Part shown: positions 28,501 to 40,500 of the stretch, piece by piece | Layout of the letters: every line of letters begins with the position of its first letter | How positions within the stretch are numbered: position 1 is the stretch's first letter | Origin: Formicarius rufipectus | Taxonomy: Eukaryota; Chordata; Aves; Passeriformes; Formicariidae | Assembly (NCBI GenBank): GCA_013399695.1 | Contig: VXAU01004391.1 | Location: forward strand, 1 to 64,000 | DNA: 64,000 nt | Direction of reading: 5' to 3' | The notes under the pieces: generated by a model | The model's database searches: none | The model's input: the letters and a program-made list of their open reading frames with translations, nothing else | Told to the model about the DNA's origin: nothing | Made by a program: the position numbers and the translations under genes

Positions 28501-31500
28501 CAATAGGTCCCGCAGCCAGCTCATCATTTTAGATCTGCTCCATCTGTATCTGAGATAGAAGATTAGATGAGCTCTGTTGTGACTATTGATCATCAAATAC
28601 ATTCCTCTGTCACATACTCAGGTGCACTGTAACTGTTGTAACTCTTGTCATACACCTGGCCATCTACTTTAATTTTTTTAAGGTTTTGCATCCACTCCAT
28701 CTACTGTCTGGGCTTGAGCTCAACCACGCTCCACTACTTTTGCCATATCAACACAGGCAAGTCCTGTAGTAAAGATCTGCACTATCATTTCACTTCGCTA
28801 CATGGTAAATCAAGAACAGATGCTGAAGACTATCTTGCCTCTCTTTGCCAGATTCATCATCAGCAACGGACTGAGGACTAAGCATGGAACATTCATGATC
28901 TCCTTGGAGGAAGTAGACCAAGCTTTGCCCACATTATCTAGGAATATGGGATTAAGAATAATGGAAGGTGCTATGGCAGTTCTCTCTCCTGATGTCCTGC
29001 AGCTTTCAGACCCAGACACTGCCAAAGAAAACCTCACATTCCTCTTGGCTCTGCTCCCTCAGCATGGTCAACTCTATTACCGTGGGGCTGTGCTGGTGCA
29101 GTACAATTTCACACAGCGAGATGTGGACAACAGGGATGTTGCATACAAGCACAGAGGTGGGGATTCCCAGATTGACAGATTTACATTTTTAGCCACAGAT
29201 AGGACTAATCAAGGCTTCATCGTGAATGGGAAGGTGCAGACCGAGCCAGTCGCATTCACCATTCAGGTAAGTGTGACCACAGACCTACTTAAATAGCATG
29301 AAAAGCTCAAAAATGTAGTTGTTTGATGATAAGTGATACTTGCTGAAACCTATTATTTATTTATCAGCTAAAATGTTTGCTTCCTGTGTTGCATGAATAA
29401 TTAACCGTTAGAATGAACTACTGCCACATTGACACAATGCATAAATACAAGCAAGTAGATACTTATATTGTTAATTCACGCTAAAATGTTTTACAAAGAA
29501 ATCTCACCTCTGTAGTTAAGACCCATACGACCAGTTATGGGAAGGATTGAACTTCCTCCTGCTCTGCTTTCCCACTTGATGCCTGACCACCTGACTTGCA
29601 CATGAGGGATATGATGGTGACTGTTGGTCTTGATGTCACAGGAATCTTCAATTACAGCCATTTTGCTTGCACAAATGGAGAGCCTGTCTTCTCTCTGAGA
29701 GTCTTCATAAGATCCCTGCTTCGATTCTTCTTTTCTTTACTAGAATCTTTGTTTACTTCCCATTCCCTCCATTTTCAAGTTCTTTACACTTTCTCATAGG
29801 CTCAGAAGTATTTGCTATGATTTTTTGTATGTATCAATGTGGCAGGTTTCTGTACACGAAGTAGGCCTAGTTGCATTGTATGCCAAAATTCTGGATGTTT
29901 CAAAACACTGATACTAATGAATAGACTGCCAATTTCCTGATAACAAAGTTTCAAGCTATGTGATGAGTGTGATTTCAGCAGAGGGTGAGATGTGGGAACA
30001 GCAACAGTCGTTGTGGAGGGCTAGCAGATTCATCAGAAATTGTGAAAGGGGAAACAGATTTGAGGAGATATTGGCCATGTCTACTACTGTGATTACCATA
30101 ATCCTTTGATTGCCATGCCTTGTAAAAGACAGGTGACAAACCTTTGCTGGACTTATCTTTTGCTATGTAGAAAATTACATTAAAAATGAAAAGGACTATG
30201 AGGAGTGTGGTACATTGTGGTGGTTTTCACCCAGTGACCACCCAAACCTCCAGGCTTCCCCCCCCACCCCTTCCCAGAGGGAAAAGGAAAAAAGTAAGGA
30301 AAAAAAAAAACCAGCTGAGAGATAATGGCGAAACAAACTCAGAGTAGCTAAATACTTAAATTTATTACTAACAAGATAAGAACTAAAACTAGAAGCACTA
30401 AAACTAAGAAGTAAGAAATAAATCAGTCTTAAGAACACTCCTCCCACTCCTCCCTCCCTCCAACAGTTCGAGAGAGCAGGGAATGAGAGTTTCGCAGGTG
30501 GTGGTCGTGCTGCTGGCATTGGTCCTGTCCTGTGGGTCACTCCATGGGGTTTCTATGGGCTGCAGTTGGGACACCGTGCTCCACCACGGTTTGCAGGGGG
30601 GCCATGAAGCTCTTAATCTTTCCCCTGCTCCTGTGGGGTCCCTCCCATGGGAGACAGTCCTCAAACTTCTCCATCATGAGTCCATCCCCCGGGCAACACT
30701 CCTACCGGGAAAAAACCTATTCCAGGTGCGTCTCCTTCTCCAGGAGTCATGGCTGCAAGTCTCTTCCAGGATCTCGCTCCATCCTGGGTCTTCCCCAGGG
30801 CAACAGCTCCTTCAGGGGCTCCACCTGCTCCTCCAGGGGTGCAAGGGGTCTCCGTCAGGCATTCACCTGCTCCTCCAGGGGTTGCAGGGGGTCTCCTTCA
30901 GGGGGTCTCCAAACCCCCAACGATCTTCACGGGCTTGGGGGCGGGGGGGAATAGCTTTCAATCCTTCCCTCCCCCCCCCACCCTGCTCCAGCGTGGGGTT
31001 CTTCCTTCGCCTCCTCCTGCTCTTCTTCTGACCTTGGTCCCTTTCTGTCTGTCTGCGTTGTTATCTCAAGGCTGGAATTTTCAACTGCGCAAACACTCCA
31101 ATTCTTGAATATGTATCGCAGAGGCGTAACTATAATTTTAATCAGCTCAACAGGACAGGAGGAACTTCTAGCAGCTTCTACAAAAGTACTTCTACTTTCT
31201 ACTAAAATTCAGCTACAGAAACCCATGACATACGTGAGGGCAGAGGTAAAGAGAACTTGTGTTACCCTCCCCAGTGATGCCAAAAAGCATGAAATAAATG
31301 AACTGCCTAGAGACAATTTGATCTTTAAGCAGCAAAGGTATTTATTGCAACATTGGGAAGCAAAGCAGTTTGTACTGCACAAACTCGCTTCAAAGTTTCA
31401 GCAAGAATCAACATAATTTATCCAGTTCACATTCAAGATTACATCTTACATACAGATTCATGCAGTTTCATCATCTGACTATCATATTCATGGAAGGTGG

Positions 31501-34500
31501 AGTTCAGGCTGGGCTTGGGGTAGAGCCTTCCCGAATCTTCTCTTGGCACAGTTTTTAGGTGGTTGTCCCAGTCTACAGCCTCACCCTAGGGGTCGTCTTC
31601 TCATCTTTCTTATGCTGAACTTTTCACCTTTCTTTGTTAGCTAACTCACTTGCTGAGCTGTGCAAAACTCTTTGGCTCATGGCCCCCGCAAATGCCAACC
31701 TTATCTATATTTATGACCACTAGGTCCTGTGGTATAGTACTCACAGCTTTTACCCAAGTTTTTTTGGTCTAGTAAACAGAACAGAATGAGCTATCCACCG
31801 GCTATCAAGCAGAACAGTCAGTCTGCAACTCTCTGACGAGACAGGACTGCTATCAACACAGCTGACTCTTTTTAGGCCTTGCCTTTGCTTCACCAGTCTC
31901 TGCTGTACCTTGCTGCATGTGGCAGGTGATGGACAATCTGGGCTTGGAAACTTCTCATTAAATAGAACTTAACTGGAAATCAGATGTCTGCAGCAGACTG
32001 TGAGCAAAGTGGCTATTGCCACTCTGAGCTGGCTACTGTGCTTTTAGCAAAAGTAGGACAGAGAATGTTCTGATGTTGTAAAATGAATGTCTAACTTTGA
32101 TTTAGGTGGATCATTTGGATAAAATGGGACCAAAAATTATTCATCTCCATTGCTTTTCTGATGTGGAACTGCTGAAGGATGGCAATTATGGGATCTATAT
32201 TACTGCAAAGTCCCTGAAGGCATCTGACCCCAATACAGAGGATGACAAAATAATTTTTAAGATTTTGCAAGGTCCTCATTATGGCTACCTGGAAAATGTA
32301 ACATCAGGTGATTTCTTCTACATTCTCTGTATTTTGGGTACTACCAGGCCAGGTTCCAAAACCTACCCTGTTAATGTTTGCTTGGTAGAGGGAATTAACA
32401 TTTCTTGGCAAATTCTGGGCAAAATTTGAATGTAGTAAGAAAACTTTCACAGTGAAACCTGAGTCTCATTTTCATTATGAATCCCCAAAGAGTTTGAGAT
32501 GATTGTTACTAGCTTCTGTTGAGAAACTACTTTTTGTTTGTATCAAGAAAAAAAAATTAATATCAAATTTGGCCTTTTGATAAACATGTCACACACAAAT
32601 AAACTGTCTAGGGCTTATAATGGACTGGGATGTTTCTGTTTAGCTATAAAGCCAAGTTTCTGTATGTTCAGATTTTTAACAAAAAGAAAGGTTGAAAAAA
32701 GTCTATATAAGCTATTATTATGAGGCTTTTGGTTAACCTGCGTATTTCTCATTTTTCTCAGGTGGATTAATTCAAGAAGGGTTTACCCAAAAGGATTTAA
32801 ACAACAAAATTATACTTTATATCATCAACCTATCCCAGGAAGTGAATTCAGACAACTTTGAGTTTCAAGTCACAGATGCCAGAAGAAACTCTGCTGTTCC
32901 CCAAAGGTAGCTGCAATCCTTGGTGATATGTGCTGTGGTACACTGTGTTCACCACACCCGACTGCAAATGAACTGCTGCTGGGATTGAAGCCACACAGAC
33001 GTGAACACAGATAGCTGCACCACAAACTGACACTGTGGGTGTAGAGAAGGTTTCTTCCCCTCAAGGAAGTGAAATGTAAGGAGTTAGCTTCAAGTTAGAC
33101 TAATCACAGTTCTCTTGGGCCTTTGGGGGCTCACAGGAAAACAAAATGTAGTTTACTCTAAGTCGCAGTTGGGCATTTGAAGATCTGAGATGCTGGGTGC
33201 CAAGGGGTGGGACTACTGGTTCATGAACATGGTCCTTCACCTGTGGTCCTTCAGACCACTCTTGCCCTGTGTATGTGGCAGTGCTTTTTCTCAGAAGCTT
33301 GAGATTATGATGGAAGGGACGGTCTTAAGTGATAAAGCTATGAGAGCCATACTTCTGCAAAAGAGCACTGAAATAAGGTTGAGACCACACAACATTTTCT
33401 TCACCTTCCACTGCTTATATTAGGTATATTAACCAAATTACCTTGTCACACGTGATAAGTCGCACGTGGAAAAAATAGAATATCATCTGAATTATGCTTG
33501 ATATAAAAAGCATAAAGTGGGTGTAGTTCTTCAGGAGAGGCAATGTTTCTCTTTATTTCTGAAAACAGGACTAAATGTTCAGCCAACTTACTTAATCAGA
33601 AGTAACTAAAAAAAAACCCCCACAAAAACCAGTGCTATTTTCCTGGGCTAAACTGGCTACTCACCAACCAGGACTCATGACAAAAGAAAAGGAGCAGAGA
33701 GCTGGCTCCAGGGGCAGAGCACTTCCCTGCAGGCTGGAGAGAGGACAGGAATAGAGCAGAGCTGGAGGCAGCACTTTGGCAGTTATGTGCTGTGCCAAAA
33801 GATGTCCCCATACACAAACACATCTGAATACAGAGAGCCTGAGCACTGCCCAGCTGCTTTGTACTGGCTCACAAATATTAAAACCACCATTATATGATGC
33901 CACTTCTCTGACAAAGTGTGACTTCTTGTATATTAATAGCAATGTGTAGCACAGCTTTAGAAAGAGAGGAAAGAAAAGGCATTTTTTTAAAAGGAAAATA
34001 GGAGTTTTGGTGAAGTTATCCATTAGTAGGTCAGAGAGATGTCTGGATTTATGAGTTTGTGAGATTTTTTAAAACTATTTAGCATCTGATCACTGTTCAA
34101 AATACAAGTTTGATTTGTTGTTGATGTCCCAGCTATTATCTGAATGCTGCTGGACTACATCTAGTACATCCATCCTCTTTTGGCAAAAATAAAGCAAACT
34201 AGATTCTAAATGGATTGCCCACAAAATTAGCATCAGAGGATAAAGGAGGACAGGAGGAAATTGTCACTGGTGTTAGAGCTAGTCAACCATGAAAGGTCTA
34301 GTAGTTTGTCTTAGAAAAGTTCAAGTTGCTTTGTAAGTAGTTCAGCTCATTTTCCTTCTTTGCACTCTTTCATTCCTTGATGACTCTCACTAATTTTTAT
34401 CACAGCTTTTAAAAAGGTGAAATATTTATTGCCTACCCTGCATAGCAAGCAACCTCTGAGATTCGGTCACACCCCGACTATAAACAATTCTGAAATTCAG

Positions 34501-37500
34501 TGTGTGAAACAACTGGACTCAGCCAGGGTGAAGGGTTGAAGAGCAAAGTATGTAGAATACTAAAGTGAGGAGAGTGGGGAGGGTCCTTGCACAGAGGCAG
34601 TGAAGTCCTAGAATGTGCTCTATATACCACAGGAGGTGAGTTAGATGATAAATGAAGGAAGGGGGGCAATAAGGAGGATATTGCAGTGAAAATACCAGAG
34701 AAGGAGAGTTTAATAAAACTAGAAAGTTAATGGGAATCAGAACAAAGAGTGATAACCTGTCATGGCCTGTTTGGTGTTATGGACAAACTGCTGTTCTCAA
34801 AGTTGCTGCAGAACCCCGTTGGATGAGAGACGAGGTTCTGACCTGGTTTAGGATAGATCAGGGTTGGTCTGAAAGATTTACTACCTCTTCTTCCTAATCA
34901 GCTAAATCACACAAATGTGTTGATCTGGAGACAAAAACTCAGTATGTATATTGGCTAAATCAACAGTCAGAGAAAAACAGCTCTTCACACCGCCAAGGGC
35001 TAAGGACAGCTGGGGAGATGGCTTTGTTTCACACCTGCATTCCTTCTTCTCCCACAGGTTGGAGCTAAGGTGGTCTCGGATTGAAATGCAACAGACTGAA
35101 TATGAAGTGTGTGAGAGCACAGGAGTGGTGTCCCTGAAAATAGCCAGGGAAGGACACTTAGCAGAGTCTGCCTTTATAAGCCTGAAGGTAAAATGAAAAG
35201 CAACGTCCTAAGTGGAAACTTAGTAATAAGTACTGTAACCTGTTAATTTCTGCCTCAGGTTCAAAAGGTATTTCAGTAATCCTCAATTAGGCCATGTGAT
35301 TCAGTTCAGACTTACTGGGACACTGTTCTTTCTACTACAGATGGCTGAAAACTGGTAAAACTTCCTGAGTTTTAAGTAGAAATGCTGATTAACCAAATCT
35401 GGAATGTTTTGGAGGAGTATTTCAGTTTTGATGGAAAAACAAAGCAGGCAGTTTCCCCTGGCACTGTGCTCAGAAGTTTTGTTTCTAGGAAGTGCCAATT
35501 TAAAATCCAGGCTTTGGACAATGTGGGGTCCTGGAACACTTTTTCCTGCTCAGGACGAGCTCAGGAACTACAGGGGCTACAACTACACACCCATGGTGGC
35601 CTTTCCCATTTCTCCCCCTATAGCCCTCAGCCTCGGAAAAAGCCCAAGGAACCCCCTGAATCTTCAGTGGCAACTTCTATCTAGTGTCAAAAAAATTAGA
35701 CTGAAACCAGATACAATTTTGTAAAACAGGTTTTGTGCAACTTGCTTTCATAGATTTTATCTTTCCTCATAAAATGGAAATTCCAGGATTTTACCAGCTC
35801 TACTTGCTAGAAAAATACTAACTTTCCCCCTCACAGTTTCTCAGGATTATAGCTCTAATTGGAAACAAACCTGAGATTTTTCTTCTTCTGAAGTCAGTGG
35901 GAATTTTGCTGTTGACTCCATCAGGGGCTATCCTGTCCTATCCTTCACAAACTCCAGTGATTCTACTCTGATTGTCACTTGGCTAAACAGATCAAGCTAA
36001 ACTCATCCCAGTATCATGAACTCAAGTGTGGAAACTGGTGTCCTCTGGCAGTTCCCTATGAAAATTCAGGATGTTTCCAGAGTTCCTATGTTTACATATT
36101 GAGTGGTTCATGTCTATTCCAATGAATCTTTGGGGCTGACAGACAGTTCTGCATGCAAATGCTTCCTCCAAGACATCAGAAAGGGCTAAATATGAAAACA
36201 TGGCCAAGTTGTGGCTCTTCTGAGATGACAGGAAGTGCCTACCCAGGGGCCAGGTATGGCAGGGTCACTGGGTGTGATAAATGGCCATGCTACCTCATGC
36301 TGTCAAGTAGCAATCTGAGAGGGAATGAGGCAAAATTATGAGATCAGCAAATTTTTTTTTATGTGTTTATTAAACTATGATCAAGGACAAAATACCAGTT
36401 GCAAATCACAAGGTTTACTCTTTAGTTTTTTTGGGTTTTTTGTTTGTTTGTTTTTTGTTTGTTGGTTTGGGTTTTTTTGTTTTTTTTCCCTAGCCTGAGC
36501 ACATGTATGGGTTGGCCTGGCTGAGGCTTCTTGGAGAGGTGCACAGTAGCTTCAGCACACAGCAGAATGCAGACATTTGGTGAAACAGGTCACAGCATGG
36601 CATTTAATAATTAATTTCTTCTCAGGTCAATGAAATATCTGCTATGCTGGGAAAGGACTTTACAGTGACTCCCTCCAAGCTTGTTCAGTTTGATCCAGGT
36701 AAGAAACAGTGCACAGAATAAGTCTAAAATTAATTCACTGATTTTGAAAGTGCAAACTCTTCCTTTGGAGAGTGACATCTATTACAGGCTCATTTCCTGG
36801 AAGTTCTGTAGGCTTCCTTTGAGAAGCAGTGTCCTTAATACTTAAGGTGAGATGGTTTACGGTCCCTTACATCAATTAAATTAGCTGAAATGATGACTCC
36901 TAATCTCTCTAGAGCTAGGCTGGGGAGGATTTATCCTGAGCACAGCTGTGTGATGCTTTAAAGACTTCAGTCATGATAAGTAAAGCCCAGGACACAGGAC
37001 AAATTTAAACAAAACTGAGAACAACTGAAGTTATTCAAGGTGTCCAAGACTTTTTGTCATTCACATAATGCAATCTTGAAGTTACCCAGCAAATACAAGG
37101 AAACAAGCAAAAATCTTGTGATCAAGTATAAAATCTCCCTAAAAAGTTGCACTTCAATATAACACAGTCTTTGATCCGTTTTACAGGTATTTTAAATAAC
37201 TGTTCCATCTCCAAAATTAGGCTTTTCAGATAAAAACTCTATGATTTTCACTTGAAAATTGCAATGGAAATCCTAAGTCTATGCAGTACCATTTTGCACA
37301 TCTACAGCAGCTTTTTTTGTTACAGTGTGTGCACTTGAACCAAATCATCATTGCCCAGGAACAAATTCAAACAATACTATTTGGAAGAACAGCAGGAGTC
37401 CAGTCAGTTGGTAGGAGCACAATAGCATACACAAGCTACTCCATTCTAGCTGCAGACATGTTAATTAATATATTTCTTTGACATCCTGATTGACTGAATC

Positions 37501-40500
37501 AGCACTTAAAGAGTAATTAAAATGTTTATTTCTGTTAGGAATGTCAACCAAGATGTGGAATATAGCAATTACCTGTGATGGATTAGAGGAAGATGATGAA
37601 GTCTTTGAAGTAGTTCTGAACTCTCCTGTGAATGCTGTTCTTGGCACACGGACGAAAGCTGTAGTGAAAATTCTGGACTCAAAAGGAGGTACTCTCTTTT
37701 GATCCTCATCACTAAGATGGTGGGACAATCTTGTCTGAGTAGCTACCTATTTTCAACCACAAGCTGTTTCTAACACTCACCTTTAGATCTAACTACTTAA
37801 TTTCTTTTTAGAGAAAACAGGCTTGCCTGTTGCAAACCCTTTATTCTCTCACACAACCATATGCACCCTCTTAGGAAACACAGCAATGGTGAAAGCAATG
37901 AGTACGAAAGAAGAAAGGTGTCAAGAGAGAAAACACTTTTCATAACAACATGAGTTCAGTTCTCACTTCTTAATGTGGTAAAAAATGCTTTTAGGTCCAT
38001 TAGAGTGTTTTTGTTTGTTTGTTTGNGTTATTAACAGCTGCACACCTCTAAAAAAGATTTTTTTCCTCTCAAAAAAGAAACTTAACAAAGGAACCCAACT
38101 CTTAGCAATATATTTTCTATTGCTTAATAAATACAGCCCACAACTTTACAGCACACAGCTGTGATCACTACAGAGTTTCAAGACTGCATTATTATTGTGT
38201 TTTTCTGTGATCAGATGTGGTGTGCCTAAAACATATCTGAAAAAGAAGCAAATGTAGAAACAGAAAAACAGAAAAACTATAGAAAAATAGAAATAACTAG
38301 CAAAGCATCTGAGACCTCTGAAAGCTGAAGAGTGTTTTTTCTTCTAGTGTTTGCTGAAACAATATTTTAAATACATGTGTTGCAATGAATTAGGCTTCAT
38401 GTTATTAAAAAATGCTTTTAAAATTTCAGACTTACTTTCTCCTTAACATTTATAATGTAAATCAGGAGTTAATTGACATGATTTTGTAGATTTGTAGAAA
38501 CAATAGTGTCCCAAATTTCTGAGAAGAAAATTGTCTGGTCATGATGGAACTATCCACTAACAGTATTTAAATATACCTATTTATCCATGACTTAAAAAAA
38601 CAGCACTGCAAAACCCAACATATGCACGGAAACAGGTCTTTCCAGCAGATGCTTTGTTGAAATTCTGACCTGTGGGTAGACAGATGTATCACATATAAAA
38701 ACATGCATATACAGGGAGAATTGCAGTCACAGTCATAGCTAATCCCAGAAATGAGGATGACTAAACAAACAGCAAATCAACTACTTCAAGTGAAAGAATC
38801 ATCCAACTTTTAATGACAAGCTGTTTATGTGTTCATATCAACGTGACTAGTTATCTGCTCATGCAGTTAGAACTGACCATCTGCCATTTTTATGCTTTCA
38901 GGTCAGTGCAGTTATTCCCATTCTTCTGGCCAAAGCAAGCATGGCTCCTGGGGGACAGGGACACTGTTTCCAGTTTCCTTGGGCTCCTCATCACCTTCCA
39001 GGCCTGGCAACATTTCCCTGGAAGGGATCCCACTGCCTTCTTCCAAAGGGATGAGAGAGCATGGAGGGGACCCATGGCAGGAGCACAACTCAGCGAATCT
39101 GTCAAGGACCAGGCTGAGAGTGACTGGAAATGGCAGAGTAGTAAGACACTTGTGTAGTTCAGTGATTTATGAATGTATTGTGATGTGATATCTCATTTTA
39201 CTGTCATATTTTTGTAGTGATCCTACCTGACCATAACTATAAGCTGCCAGACTTTGTTCTGAGTCAGACCTGAGAGCTGTTTAGAAACACTGCAAAGTGA
39301 AAAAAAAAAAGATCCAACCTGATTTTGAGGCTGAATGTATGCAAGAGAGGAAGAGAAACAAGATTTGGGGGAGGAAACCAGTATCAAACAACTTCAGCAA
39401 TTATGAAGCTTCTAATCTTGTATACATTGTGGGGCAGTTAGAAGAAGGATGTCAGTGGAGTCAGACAAATGTATAGAAGCTATACATCCGGTACTGAAGT
39501 TCTAAAGCTGAAAATACCATTAGCTTAAACAGGGAACAGTTATTTAAACCTTTCCCACTGATTTTCCTGTGGGATATAAGATAGACTGGTTTAGCTAGGT
39601 GGTTTTATAATTTTCTGCTATTGTAACCTTAAGAGTTACTGGAATCTGTTTATAAAGACATTTGTAATTTGTGTTTTCTAATGGCTGTTTTCAGAGGTGA
39701 TCCATTTCTGTTCGGAAAGGGAAACAACTAAAACCAAGACATGCTCTGCATGATTTATAACCCAGATCTTGTAGTAAATCTTGCATAGTTTTTTGTTTCT
39801 CTAATGCATGAATATGCCTATCTCATTCTGCTGTTCTACCTTTCAGGTTCATCCTTCATCTGTATTTAGAAATGGAACAGATGTGGTTTTCAAAGTAAGA
39901 GCATTATGAGTATTGGTCAGCCATTTCTATGATTTCTTTCTAATTCTATTATTTCCAGGCTTTACCATTCTTTATAATTTGTTATGACCAATATGTTATT
40001 TTCCTATGTGTCTTTTTCTTTGGTGTAATTTTCCCCTGATGTATAACAATTTGTATTATAATTAATTATTATTACTTAGTTTATTTAAGAGTTGCTTGCA
40101 TGTACTAACCCCCTTTTTCCCCCTCTGCTATTCTTCTCACATGTGCAATACTGTAAAACAAAGTATCATGGGATGGTATCACTCAAAATAGAGGATGACA
40201 CCTCATCAGTTAATACCAACAAGAGGGCAAAACCACAGGTAAATGTCATCTCCTCCAAGAAGATAGAAATCCCACAGGCTGATAAGGCAGAATTTGCATC
40301 TGAATCAAGTTCAAGACATAAGGTATGAAATCTTTTGTTTCATAGGCATTTTCACCATCTGTTTTCAGTCATCCTGTTTTCCAAATTGATTTAACACCTT
40401 TGAGATCTGCAGCCTACCACTTCCCACTCCAAAGCTGTTTAACCAATACATAGATAACCTAACAACTCAGTACTTGAAGAGTTTTCATGGCATAAAATAT

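Larger units (their letters stand above)
23424..28851. other. FREM1 intron between window exons 17 and 18 (5.4 kb)
   Basis: A long AT-rich intron with two antisense LTR-like blocks (24245-24560 and 27380-27910). A moderately complex, repeat-free stretch lies near 25550-25870. The final 134 bases before exon 18 (28718-28851) are open in the exon 18 frame. Confidence 0.65.
29267..32105. other. FREM1 intron between window exons 18 and 19 (2.8 kb)
   Basis: More than half of this intron is two adjacent antisense LTR-like elements. The rest is AT-rich with no recognised feature. Confidence 0.65.
35188..38901. other. FREM1 introns between window exons 21 and 24
   Basis: Introns 35188-36625, 36699-37538 and 37689-38901. 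They hold a T/G-rich tract at 36423-36490 and one ambiguous base at 38026 inside a (GTTT)n run. Nothing else is recognised. Confidence 0.65.

Noticed and set aside
30483..31108. Overlapping open frames of 119-182 codons on the plus strand
   Set aside because: They lie in a GC-rich, tandemly repetitive LTR-like block, are open in several frames at once, and have no domain or splice context. They reflect composition, not a gene.
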